Part shown: one piece after another, positions 1 through 5,282 of the stretch | Position numbering within the stretch: position 1 is the stretch's first letter | How the letters are laid out: the number at the start of each line of letters is the position of its first letter | Assembly: GCA_026387555.1 (NCBI GenBank) | Contig: JAPLLM010000082.1 | Location: forward strand, 1-5,282 | DNA length: 5,282 nt | Direction: 5' to 3' | From: Candidatus Omnitrophota bacterium | GTDB taxonomy: Bacteria; Omnitrophota; Gorgyraeia; Gygaellales; Profunditerraquicolaceae | Program-made: the position numbers and the translations under genes | The notes under the pieces: generated by a model | Database searches by the model: none | What the model saw: the letters and a program-made list of their open reading frames with translations, nothing else | Told to the model about the DNA's origin: nothing

Positions 1-588
1 CATCCCGCTTTTTAGTAACGGGCCTAAATTAGGCAGGCCGAAGTTCGGGATCTCCGGCTCTTCGTGCAAGTTCTTTCCTATGCCGTGCCCGACAAATTGC
101 CTGACCACGGAGAACCCGTTAGTTTCTGCGTATTTCTGGACACTATGCGATATATCAGAAAGATGATTCCCTGCTTTTGCCTGCTTAATGCCCTCAAAGA
201 GCGCTGTTTTTGTAACATCTATCAATTTCTGATTACTAAGGCTTACTTTACCTATCGCCATAGTGATCGCCGCGTCGGTAAAATAACCTTTGTAGTTTAT
301 TCCTAAATCTAAACTTAAGATATCCCCCTGCCGGATGATCCTTTCGCCGGGAATCCCATGAACGATCTCTTCGTTTATGGAAACGCAAACAGAAGCAGGA
401 TACCCTTTATACCCCTTAAACGCGCACAAGGCGCCTTCCTTCAGGGTTAATCTTTCAGCCGCAGCATCGATCTCTTTAGTAGGTAATCCCGGGGCTATTA
501 ATCCTTGAAGCCCGAGCATCACCTTTGCGAGAATTTTGCCTGATTTTCTTAAAAGCTGAAGATCCGCCTCGTTTCTTAGAGGAATCAT
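1..588 (-). CDS. map: Methionine aminopeptidase, type I (3' end cut off by window edge)
   Basis: Removes the initiator methionine from nascent proteins in the cytoplasm, using a two-metal site. I translated it by hand from the ATG at 588-586: 196 codons stay open to the window edge. The N-terminus (MIPLRNEADLQLLRKSGKIL) matches the normal family start, with no N-terminal zinc-finger or linker extension. Expected active-site residues are visible: His77 in VHGIPG, Asp94 in SLDLG, Asp105 in YFTDAA, His168 in FVGHGIG and His175 in LHEEPEIPN. The two C-terminal metal-binding glutamates should lie in the missing part, roughly 55 residues given a usual length near 250. The start overlaps the adk stop by four bases (ATGA), so translation is probably coupled. 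An AAGG lies only three bases upstream, a rather short spacing. The placement after secY-adk is the classic arrangement. Identification is firm. Confidence 0.97.
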   Translation of the reverse strand, partial: MIPLRNEADLQLLRKSGKILAKVMLGLQGLIAPGLPTKEIDAAAERLTLKEGALCAFKGYKGYPASVCVSINEEIVHGIPGERIIRQGDILSLDLGINYKGYFTDAAITMAIGKVSLSNQKLIDVTKTALFEGIKQAKAGNHLSDISHSVQKYAETNGFSVVRQFVGHGIGKNLHEEPEIPNFGLPNLGPLLKSGM

Positions 589-1232
589 TTACCTTGAGCA
601 AGTTCTACGATTCTTTCCAGAACTAAGTCTGCGCTCCCGTCAGCCGAAAGCTTGTGCAGTTTGCCCGAATCTTGGTAATACTTTATCAAAGATGCAACTT
701 CGTTTTTATAAACTTCGATCCGTTTTCTAACGGTCTCTTCATTATCGTCAGTCCTCTGGAAAAGCTTTGCGCCGCAGGCATCGCAAACGCCCTCTTTTTT
801 AGGAGGCATGTTTGTTTTGTGATAATTCAACCCGCACGCGCTGCAAACTAATCTTCCGGTAAGCCTCTGAATGATGACCTTGTCGGTTGTATCCAGATAA
901 ACCACCAGGTCGATCCCTATTTTTTTATCCTTTAAAATCTCATCAAGGGTCTTTGCCTGGGTCAAAGCGCGGGGATACCCGTCGAGGATAAAACCTTTTT
1001 TAATATCGAGTTGCTCGAACCTGTCTTTAAGCATTTTAGCCACCAGCGCGTCGGGGACAAGCAGGCCTTTATCCATATAACCTTTAGCCTCTTTGCCTAA
1101 TTCGGTGCCCGCCTTTACGTTCTGGCGCAAGATATCGCCGGTAGATATGTGAGAAAGATCAAGTCGTGCCGCTAAATTCTTTGACTGTGTCCCTTTTCCG
1201 GCACCCGGGGGCCCAAGCAGGATGATGCGCAT
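585..1232 (-). CDS. adk: Adenylate kinase, zinc-binding long-LID type
   Basis: Catalyses ATP + AMP = 2 ADP in the cytoplasm and balances adenine nucleotides. The protein is 215 residues, a standard length for the long form. The P-loop GPPGAGKGT is at residues 7-15, the AMP-binding STGD at 30-33, and LDGYPR at 83-88, where the family more often has LDGFPR. The LID domain (about 126-163) carries four cysteines, C130/C133 and C150/C153, in two CxxC pairs typical of the structural-zinc form; QRTDD follows at 159-163. The frame stays open for 54 codons upstream into secY, but MRIILLGPP is the conserved start, so I take the ATG at 1232. That ATG shares its A with the secY stop (TAATG), and a GGGGA lies 8 bases upstream within the last secY codons. 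Both suggest coupled translation. Its TGA stop overlaps the map start. Confidence 0.98.
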   Translation of the reverse strand: MRIILLGPPGAGKGTQSKNLAARLDLSHISTGDILRQNVKAGTELGKEAKGYMDKGLLVPDALVAKMLKDRFEQLDIKKGFILDGYPRALTQAKTLDEILKDKKIGIDLVVYLDTTDKVIIQRLTGRLVCSACGLNYHKTNMPPKKEGVCDACGAKLFQRTDDNEETVRKRIEVYKNEVASLIKYYQDSGKLHKLSADGSADLVLERIVELAQGK

Positions 1233-2614
1233 TATCTTCTTCCCCGGATATGGCCGCTCTTGATGAAACCTTCGTAATGATGCGTTAAAAGATGCGATTC
1301 GATCTGCTTTAACGTATCCAGCATGACACCGACGGTAATAAGTATTCCGGTGCCGCCGAAGAATGAAGCCACCAAGTAAGGGACCTTTAACCACGCCATA
1401 AGAAAATCCGGAAAAATCGCGATAAAGGCTATAAAAGTCGCCCCTGCCAGTGTTATCCGGGTCATGACGTAATCTAAAAATTCGGCGGTAGGCTGCCCGG
1501 GCCTGATCCCCGGGATAAAACCGCCGTATTTTTTCATGTTTTCAGAAAGATCTATGGGATTAAAGACTATTGCCGTGTAAAAATAACAAAAGAAGATAAT
1601 CAGCAGTGCGTATATTCCTGTATAAAGCAAATGTCCGCGGATAAGCGATTGCGCTAAACGCTGGAACCCCGGATTAGGGATAAATGAAGCAAGGGTTGCG
1701 GGAAATAATATAATAGACTGCGCAAAGATGATCGCGATAACGCCCGAGGTATCTACTTTTAACGGAATATAGGTAGACTGGCCGCCGTAGATTTTTCTTC
1801 CTACTATTCTGCGCGCGTACTGCACCGGGATCTTCCGCTGCCCCTGCGTAATCATGATTACCGCAAAGGTTACCCCCACGAGCAGCACTGCCATGATCAA
1901 AAGAACAAAAGGCTGTATCGTCCGCTTAGACGGCGAGCCTAAAGAAATCAAAACCATCAGCTGATGCAATGCCGCGGGTATCCTTGAAATGATACCGGCT
2001 GTGATTATCAGCGAAATCCCGTTTCCTATGCCTCTTTCCTGGATCTGTTCGCCAAGCCACATGATAAAGATCGTGCCCGTGGTAAGCGTGAGCACGGTGA
2101 GTATCCTGAAACCCCAACCCGGCTGCATAACGATCTTCAATCCCTCGAACCTTGCGGGATTCTCCAGCCAGAGCGCTATAAAGAACGACTGCACAATGGA
2201 TAAAACCACTGTGCCGTAACGGGTAAATTGGTTGATCTTCTCATAACCGGCTTTACCTTCCTTAGCCATCTTTTCAAGCGCCGGTATAACGGCAGTCAGA
2301 AGCTGCATGATGATCGAAGAAGAGATATAAGGCATGATGCCGAGAGCAAAAATAGTCAACCTCTCCATAGCACCGCCGGAAAACATATTGATTATGCCAA
2401 AGAGGGCACCCGCTCCGCCTTGCGCATCAGCGACCCGCTTAAAGAAGGTGGCTAACGCGCCTCCGTCTATTCCGGGAGTAGGTATGTAGCAACCGACGCG
2501 GTATATCGCTAAAAGGGCGCCGGTAATAATAAGGCGTTTTTTCAGGTCCGGTATCTTAAAACAATTTACTAACGGACCAAAAACATTTGTATTAAACCCT
2601 GGGGCTGGAGGCAT
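1232..2614 (-). CDS. secY: Preprotein translocase channel subunit SecY
   Basis: Forms the membrane channel of the Sec translocon, with SecE and SecG, for export and insertion of proteins. The 460 residues fold into the expected ten hydrophobic segments, at roughly 28-47, 87-110, 131-150, 169-188, 197-217, 235-256, 288-309, 330-352, 386-408 and 412-432. A plug-like stretch (LFGIINMFSGGAM) is at 71-83. Recognisable motifs are IPTPGID at 44-50, GIGNGISLII at 195-204, the cytoplasmic ENMKKYGGFIPGIRPG at 358-373 and the C-terminal tail HYEGFIKSGHIRGRR at 446-460. The start is constrained: two consecutive in-frame TAA codons sit directly before the ATG at 2614, and there is no in-frame ATG, GTG or TTG soon after it. 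The gene therefore begins 23 bases inside rplO. The ribosome-binding signal is weak (a GAAG six bases upstream), so coupling to rplO translation is likely. Confidence 0.98.
   Translation of the reverse strand: MPPAPGFNTNVFGPLVNCFKIPDLKKRLIITGALLAIYRVGCYIPTPGIDGGALATFFKRVADAQGGAGALFGIINMFSGGAMERLTIFALGIMPYISSSIIMQLLTAVIPALEKMAKEGKAGYEKINQFTRYGTVVLSIVQSFFIALWLENPARFEGLKIVMQPGWGFRILTVLTLTTGTIFIMWLGEQIQERGIGNGISLIITAGIISRIPAALHQLMVLISLGSPSKRTIQPFVLLIMAVLLVGVTFAVIMITQGQRKIPVQYARRIVGRKIYGGQSTYIPLKVDTSGVIAIIFAQSIILFPATLASFIPNPGFQRLAQSLIRGHLLYTGIYALLIIFFCYFYTAIVFNPIDLSENMKKYGGFIPGIRPGQPTAEFLDYVMTRITLAGATFIAFIAIFPDFLMAWLKVPYLVASFFGGTGILITVGVMLDTLKQIESHLLTHHYEGFIKSGHIRGRR
1241..1245 (-). promoter_or_regulatory. 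Ribosome binding site of adk within the secY end
   Basis: GGGGA lies 8 bases before the adk ATG and overlaps the codons for the conserved Arg-Gly-Arg-Arg end of SecY. It supports the ATG at 1232 over the longer open frame upstream. Confidence 0.65.
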
Positions 2615-3197
2615 TTATTACTTCAGTCTTTCCGCCGGCCTTGATGATATTTTCCGCGGCTTTTCTGGAGAAGGCATGCGCCGTAATAGTGACCGCGGCC
2701 TTCATCTCACCTTCTCCTAAAATCTTCACCGGTTTAGCCGCATCTTTAATCAGGCCTCTTACCTTGAGTAATTCCGGGGTAATAGTAGTCTCTTTGATCT
2801 TATGCAGGTCCCTTAAATTTACGATCTGATAAATCTTTTTAAAGTTACTGGTAAACCCTCGTTTAGGCATCTTGCGGATCAGAGGAGACTGGCCTCCTTC
2901 AAATCCGAGATAGAAATGCCTGCCTGCTCTCGAAGTCTGGCCCTTGCTTCCGCGGGTAGAAGTCTTTCCATGCCCTGAACTCGGGCCGCGGCCTAAAAGC
3001 TTCTTTTTCTTTTGCGCCCCTACAGGAGCCGCTAAATTATGCAGGCCGAAATTTATCTCCTTAACTTCTTTCTTCGCCGGCCTCTTGTGTTTAACGCGCA
3101 CCCTTACTTTTGATACCGGGACTTTTGCCTTAGCATCGACCTTAGCCTTATGCTCGGGTTTCTTAACAATCTTCTTCTCTTTAATTTCTTTCTTCAT
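2592..3197 (-). CDS. rplO: 50S ribosomal protein L15 with lysine-rich N-terminal extension
   Basis: Large-subunit protein that binds 23S rRNA and joins in assembly of the 50S particle. It is 201 residues, well above the usual 145 or so. The normal L15 core starts near residue 50 (FGLHNLAAPVGAQKKKK), followed by the glycine-rich GRGPSSGHGKTSTRGSKGQ at 69-87, the FEGGQSPLIRKMPKRGF block at 99-115, and the C-terminal GEGEMKAAVTITAHAFS. Residues 1-49 are extra, with 17 lysines and a VRVRVKHKR patch, and are probably disordered. No internal Met or other convincing start exists at the core boundary, so the extension appears real; an AAGG lies 11 bases before the ATG at 3197. It follows rpsE by only 6 bases, with no rpmD between, and its 3' end overlaps secY. 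Confidence 0.96.
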   Translation of the reverse strand: MKKEIKEKKIVKKPEHKAKVDAKAKVPVSKVRVRVKHKRPAKKEVKEINFGLHNLAAPVGAQKKKKLLGRGPSSGHGKTSTRGSKGQTSRAGRHFYLGFEGGQSPLIRKMPKRGFTSNFKKIYQIVNLRDLHKIKETTITPELLKVRGLIKDAAKPVKILGEGEMKAAVTITAHAFSRKAAENIIKAGGKTEVINASSPRV

Positions 3198-3203
3198 TTT
3201 CTA

Positions 3204-3656
3204 TTAAACCTTGAGATCCTTAAGGCCTGCAACCGTAGCCTTAATAACGTTAACGGGGTTATTTGATTTTAAACATTTAGTCAGGATATCTTTGATCCCG
3301 GCTGCTTCGCAGATGGCGCGCACCGGGCCGGCGGCGATAACTCCTGTTCCTTCCGAAGCGGGTTTTAATAATACTTTAGCTGCCCCGAAGTGGCCGATTA
3401 CTTCATGCGGTATAGTCGAGCCCTCAAGCGGGACCCTGAATAAACTCTTCTTTGCCTTAGTAAGGGATTTACGTATGGCATCTGCCACCTCATTAGCCTT
3501 ATCTTGCGCGAAACCTACGCGGCCCTTAGTATCTCCCACGACAACGAGCGCGCTAAAATGCAGCTTCTTTCCGCCCTTGGTTACTTTAGTGACGCGGTTA
3601 ATAGTGATTATCTTTTCGATTAAATCAGTCTGCTGTTCGATGTTTAATTCGCGCAT
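3204..3656 (-). CDS. rpsE: 30S ribosomal protein S5
   Basis: Small-subunit protein at the mRNA entry side, involved in translational accuracy and 30S assembly. From the ATG at 3656 it has 150 residues. The N-terminal RNA-binding domain shows INRVTKVTKGGKKLHFSALV at 19-38 followed by VVGD, then VGFAQDKANEVADAIRK. The C-terminal domain has GTGVIAAGPVRAICEAAGI at 103-121 and SNNPVNVIKAT at 131-141. The frame is open 13 codons further upstream to a TTG at 3695, which would overlap rplR by 38 bases. I prefer the ATG because MRELNIEQQT... aligns with normal S5 starts and because it sits one base after the rplR stop (TAA-T-ATG). The upstream signal is only a GGA in the last rplR codons, so it is probably translated by coupling. 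Confidence 0.96.
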   Translation of the reverse strand: MRELNIEQQTDLIEKIITINRVTKVTKGGKKLHFSALVVVGDTKGRVGFAQDKANEVADAIRKSLTKAKKSLFRVPLEGSTIPHEVIGHFGAAKVLLKPASEGTGVIAAGPVRAICEAAGIKDILTKCLKSNNPVNVIKATVAGLKDLKV

Positions 3657-3657
3657 A

Positions 3658-4017
3658 TTAAAATTCCAGACCGCCCTTTCTTGCGGCTTCGGCAAACGCT
3701 TTTACCCTTCCGTGGTACAGGTAACCTGCCCGGTCAAAGACTACTTTGGAAAACCCTTTTTCTTTTGCTTTTTGAGCGAATATGCCGCCGAATACTTCCG
3801 CTGCCTTAACGTTTCCGCCGGTAGCGACCTTCTGTTTTACTTCTTTATTCACGGTAGAAAGTGCAAAAAGAATTTTAGCTTCGGAATCATCGACCATTTG
3901 CGCCGAGATATTATTGATACTGCGCTTGATCACCAGACGCGGTTTCACCTTAGACCCGGACATCCGCATCTTTATTCTCTTGTGTCTCTTCTGTCTTGAT
4001 AGTTCTTTTTTAATCAT
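3658..4017 (-). CDS. rplR: 50S ribosomal protein L18
   Basis: Binds 5S rRNA and, with L5, helps dock it in the central protuberance of the large subunit. It is 119 residues, the normal bacterial length. A basic N-terminal tail (residues 1-27, rich in Lys and Arg) is followed by the L18 core PRLVIKRSINNISAQMVDD. The hallmark VVFDRAGYLYHGRVKA is at residues 92-107, and the protein ends AARKGGLEF, a typical L18 C-terminus. The ATG at 4017 lies 21 bases after the rplF stop, with an AAAGG five bases upstream. The TAA stop is one base before the rpsE ATG. Nothing unusual is seen. Confidence 0.97.
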   Translation of the reverse strand: MIKKELSRQKRHKRIKMRMSGSKVKPRLVIKRSINNISAQMVDDSEAKILFALSTVNKEVKQKVATGGNVKAAEVFGGIFAQKAKEKGFSKVVFDRAGYLYHGRVKAFAEAARKGGLEF

Positions 4018-4022
4018 TTTTG

Positions 4023-4027
4023 CCTTT
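4023..4027 (-). promoter_or_regulatory. Ribosome binding site of rplR
   Basis: AAAGG lies five bases before the rplR ATG, in the 21-base AT-rich gap after rplF. It supports the chosen start at 4017. Confidence 0.8.
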
Positions 4028-4038
4028 ATTTATCTATT

Positions 4039-4584
4039 CTATTTAGTAGTTGCTTGAGCCTTACCGATCTTCTTCTTGACGTATTCGCCGACAAAACGCA
4101 CGCCTTTGCCTTTATACGGTTCAGGAGGATAGATGGAGCGTATTTCGGTAGCTACCTGGCCGATCATTTGTTTATCCACGCTTCTTATCACAAGTTGCGT
4201 AGGTTTGGGTGCTTCGATCGCCACACCTTCGGGAATGGGAAAATTTACCGGATGCGAAAATCCAAGGTTTAGGACCAGATTATTCCCCTGCACAGCTGCC
4301 TTAAAACCTACTCCGATGATCTCTAATTCCTTGACGTAACCCTCGGTTACACCCTTAACCATATTGGCGATGAGCGCCCGGTAGAGCCCGTGCAGCGATT
4401 TATCCTGTTTGGTATCGGCAACGCGCGAGACTTGAACCAGATTATCTTTAATCTCGATACCGATACGGTCAGAGACTATCCTGTTGAGCTTGCCTTTGGG
4501 GCCCTCGACAAAGATAGTCCTGTCTTTAAACTCTACTTTAACTCCCTGCGGTATGATTACCGGTTTTTTTCCTATTCTTGACAT
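4039..4584 (-). CDS. rplF: 50S ribosomal protein L6
   Basis: Large-subunit protein that binds 23S rRNA near the sarcin-ricin loop and the factor-binding site. It is 181 residues, typical for bacteria. The start MSRIGKKPVIIPQGVKVE is the standard L6 N-terminus. The two repeated L6 domains are seen: the first ends around LHGLYRALIANMVKGV (64-79), and the second carries the signature PEPYKGKGVRF at 154-164. The tail is GEYVKKKIGKAQATTK. It starts four bases after the rpsH TAA. I see no Shine-Dalgarno sequence immediately upstream (GTTTGGTAAAACC), so translation probably depends on ribosomes finishing rpsH. Confidence 0.97.
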   Translation of the reverse strand: MSRIGKKPVIIPQGVKVEFKDRTIFVEGPKGKLNRIVSDRIGIEIKDNLVQVSRVADTKQDKSLHGLYRALIANMVKGVTEGYVKELEIIGVGFKAAVQGNNLVLNLGFSHPVNFPIPEGVAIEAPKPTQLVIRSVDKQMIGQVATEIRSIYPPEPYKGKGVRFVGEYVKKKIGKAQATTK

Positions 4585-4588
4585 GGTT

Positions 4589-4984
4589 TTACCAAACGTA
4601 CGCGATAACTTCGCCGCCGATATGCTGCTCTTTGGCTTCTTTATCGGTCATTATTCCTTTTGATGTTGTGACTATTGCCAGCCCCCTGCCTCGCAATACT
4701 GTGGGGATCTTAGCCTGCTTTACGTACACCCGCAACCCAGGTTTGGAGATGCGTTTAATATTTTTAATCGCCGGTTTTCCGGACAGATACCTTAAATAGA
4801 CCTTGATCATGCCCTGCTTCTTATCTTCCATGACCTTGAAATTCTCGATATATTCTTCGCGTTTAAGGATATCAAGGATGGATTTCAAAGTTTTAGATGC
4901 CGGGATATCCGCGGTTTCCTTCTTGACCATCATGGCGTTTCTTATTATCGTAAATGAATCAGCGATTAAATCGGTTCTTGACAT
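4589..4984 (-). CDS. rpsH: 30S ribosomal protein S8
   Basis: Primary 16S rRNA-binding protein of the central domain, needed early in 30S assembly. In E. coli it also represses the spc operon by binding mRNA near the rplE start; that region lies outside this window, so the control cannot be judged here. It is 131 residues, normal length. The N-terminus MSRTDLIADSFTIIRNAMMV is standard. Family motifs are IPASK at 27-31, KRISKPGLRVYV at 77-88, TTSKGIMTDKEA at 106-117, and the invariant-looking end GGEVIAYVW at 123-131. The ATG at 4984 has a clear AGGAG five bases upstream, in the 21-base gap after rpsN. Confidence 0.98.
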   Translation of the reverse strand: MSRTDLIADSFTIIRNAMMVKKETADIPASKTLKSILDILKREEYIENFKVMEDKKQGMIKVYLRYLSGKPAIKNIKRISKPGLRVYVKQAKIPTVLRGRGLAIVTTSKGIMTDKEAKEQHIGGEVIAYVW

Positions 4985-4989
4985 TATTT

Positions 4990-4994
4990 CTCCT
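4990..4994 (-). promoter_or_regulatory. Ribosome binding site of rpsH
   Basis: AGGAG lies five bases before the rpsH ATG. It is the strongest Shine-Dalgarno match in the window and sits in one of only two 21-base gaps, so S8 can start independently of rpsN translation. Confidence 0.85.
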
Positions 4995-5005
4995 GTAATT
5001 AATTT

Positions 5006-5188
5006 CTACCAGCTTGCCTTTTTTACTCCCGGGATCAAGCCCTGCCAGGCTAGCTCCCTGAAGCACATACGGCAGAGTTCAAATCTTCGTAAATATCCCC
5101 CGCTTCTTCCGCATATAGCGCAGCGGTTGTATTTGCGGCTTGAGAACTTCGGCCTCTTCCATGTTGCTATCTGCGATTGTTTTGCCAT
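5006..5188 (-). CDS. rpsN: 30S ribosomal protein S14, short zinc-binding type
   Basis: Small-subunit head protein needed for 30S assembly. The 60-residue length and four cysteines mark the zinc-ribbon (C+) form rather than the longer cysteine-free S14 of E. coli. The cysteines are C23 and C26 in CAICGR, and C39 and C42 in CRMCFRELA. The C-terminus GLIPGVKKASW is diagnostic. The start codon is one base after the rplE stop (TAA-T-ATG), with an AAAGGA five bases upstream inside the last rplE codons. The gene ends in TAG. In symbol schemes that split the two forms, this one is called rpsZ (rpsN1). Confidence 0.97.
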   Translation of the reverse strand: MAKQSQIATWKRPKFSSRKYNRCAICGRSGGYLRRFELCRMCFRELAWQGLIPGVKKASW

Positions 5189-5189
5189 A

Positions 5190-5282
5190 TTATTCCTTTA
5201 CCCCGAAAGGCATACCGAACAATTTTAATAATTCCTTTGCTTCTTCTTTTTTCCTGGCCTTCTTGATTACAAAAGTGATATC
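5190..5282 (-). CDS. rplE: 50S ribosomal protein L5, C-terminal fragment (5' end outside window)
   Basis: L5 binds 5S rRNA and contacts P-site tRNA from the central protuberance. Only the last 30 codons are present, translated by hand from the window edge to the TAA at 5192-5190. They begin DITFVIKKARKKEEAKELLK and end LFGMPFGVKE. This matches the normal L5 ending (DI.. followed by a helix with EA.ELL and then LG.PF), with a few extra residues after the usual PF. Its position just before rpsN is the standard spc order. The cut is due to the window edge and is not a pseudogene. Confidence 0.93.
   Translation of the reverse strand, partial: DITFVIKKARKKEEAKELLKLFGMPFGVKE
5194..5199 (-). promoter_or_regulatory. 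Ribosome binding site of rpsN
   Basis: AAAGGA lies five bases before the rpsN ATG, inside the final codons of rplE. It supports the ATG at 5188 and shows that the two genes are read from one message. Confidence 0.8.

Noticed and set aside
64..306. An 80-codon open frame on the plus strand.
   Set aside because: It is the opposite strand of map, whose active-site motifs are clear across the same interval.
1233..1394. A 54-codon upstream extension of adk.
   Set aside because: It reads secY codons in another frame, has no adenylate kinase similarity, and the conserved MRIILLGPPGAGKGT start follows it with a ribosome-binding site.
3051..3197. The L15 extension as a fused or decayed L30.
   Set aside because: It lacks the L30 pattern (a beta strand followed by S.IGR and a GL.K motif) and looks like low-complexity basic sequence.
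3657..3695. A longer rpsE start at a TTG.
   Set aside because: The 13 extra residues come from rplR codons in another frame, and the ATG at 3656 fits both the S5 family start and the one-base junction.
3211..3999. A 262-codon open frame on the plus strand, opposite rpsE and rplR.
   Set aside because: It lies antisense to two confidently identified ribosomal protein genes, shows no recognisable domain, and is explained by codon bias of the minus-strand genes.
4018..4038. The AT-rich gap before rplR as an internal promoter.
   Set aside because: At 21 bases it has no convincing -35/-10 pair, and its content is explained by the rplR ribosome-binding site.

Overview
The window is a compact, single-direction block of ribosomal protein and export genes, all on the minus strand. 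In transcription order (right to left) it holds: the 3' end of rplE, rpsN, rpsH, rplF, rplR, rpsE, rplO, secY, adk, and most of map. This is the second half of the bacterial spc operon followed by its usual secY-adk-map tail. The largest gap between genes is 21 bases, and several junctions overlap or are separated by 1 to 6 bases. No RNA gene, mobile element, repeat array, CRISPR, terminator or clear promoter is visible. The promoter and any regulatory leader must lie beyond the right edge, and transcription continues past the left edge.

The organism is a bacterium: the proteins are bacterial in type (S8, L6, S5 and L15 signatures, a Cys4 zinc-type adenylate kinase, a type I methionine aminopeptidase, bacterial SecY). 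Base composition is moderate, with neither extreme AT nor GC. S14 is the short zinc-binding form. Two points depart from the E. coli or Bacillus layout. There is no rpmD (L30) between rpsE and rplO, where only 6 bases separate the two genes. L15 also carries a lysine-rich N-terminal extension of about 49 residues. Loss of rpmD is known from several lineages, including candidate-phylum and PVC-related bacteria. An uncultured lineage such as Omnitrophota would fit, but the phylum is a guess from general impression and not shown by the sequence.

Region by region: 5190-5282 is the L5 C-terminus; 3204-5188 encodes S14, S8, L6, L18 and S5; 2592-3197 encodes extended L15; 1232-2614 encodes SecY and starts inside rplO; 585-1232 encodes adenylate kinase and shares one base with secY; 1-588 encodes the N-terminal 196 residues of methionine aminopeptidase and overlaps adk by four bases. 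Together these make 5S rRNA-binding proteins (L5, L18), small- and large-subunit proteins, the protein-export channel, nucleotide balance, and the enzyme that trims the first Met of new proteins. I found no undescribed system here; the worthwhile observations are the L30 absence, the L15 tail and the secY/rplO overlap.
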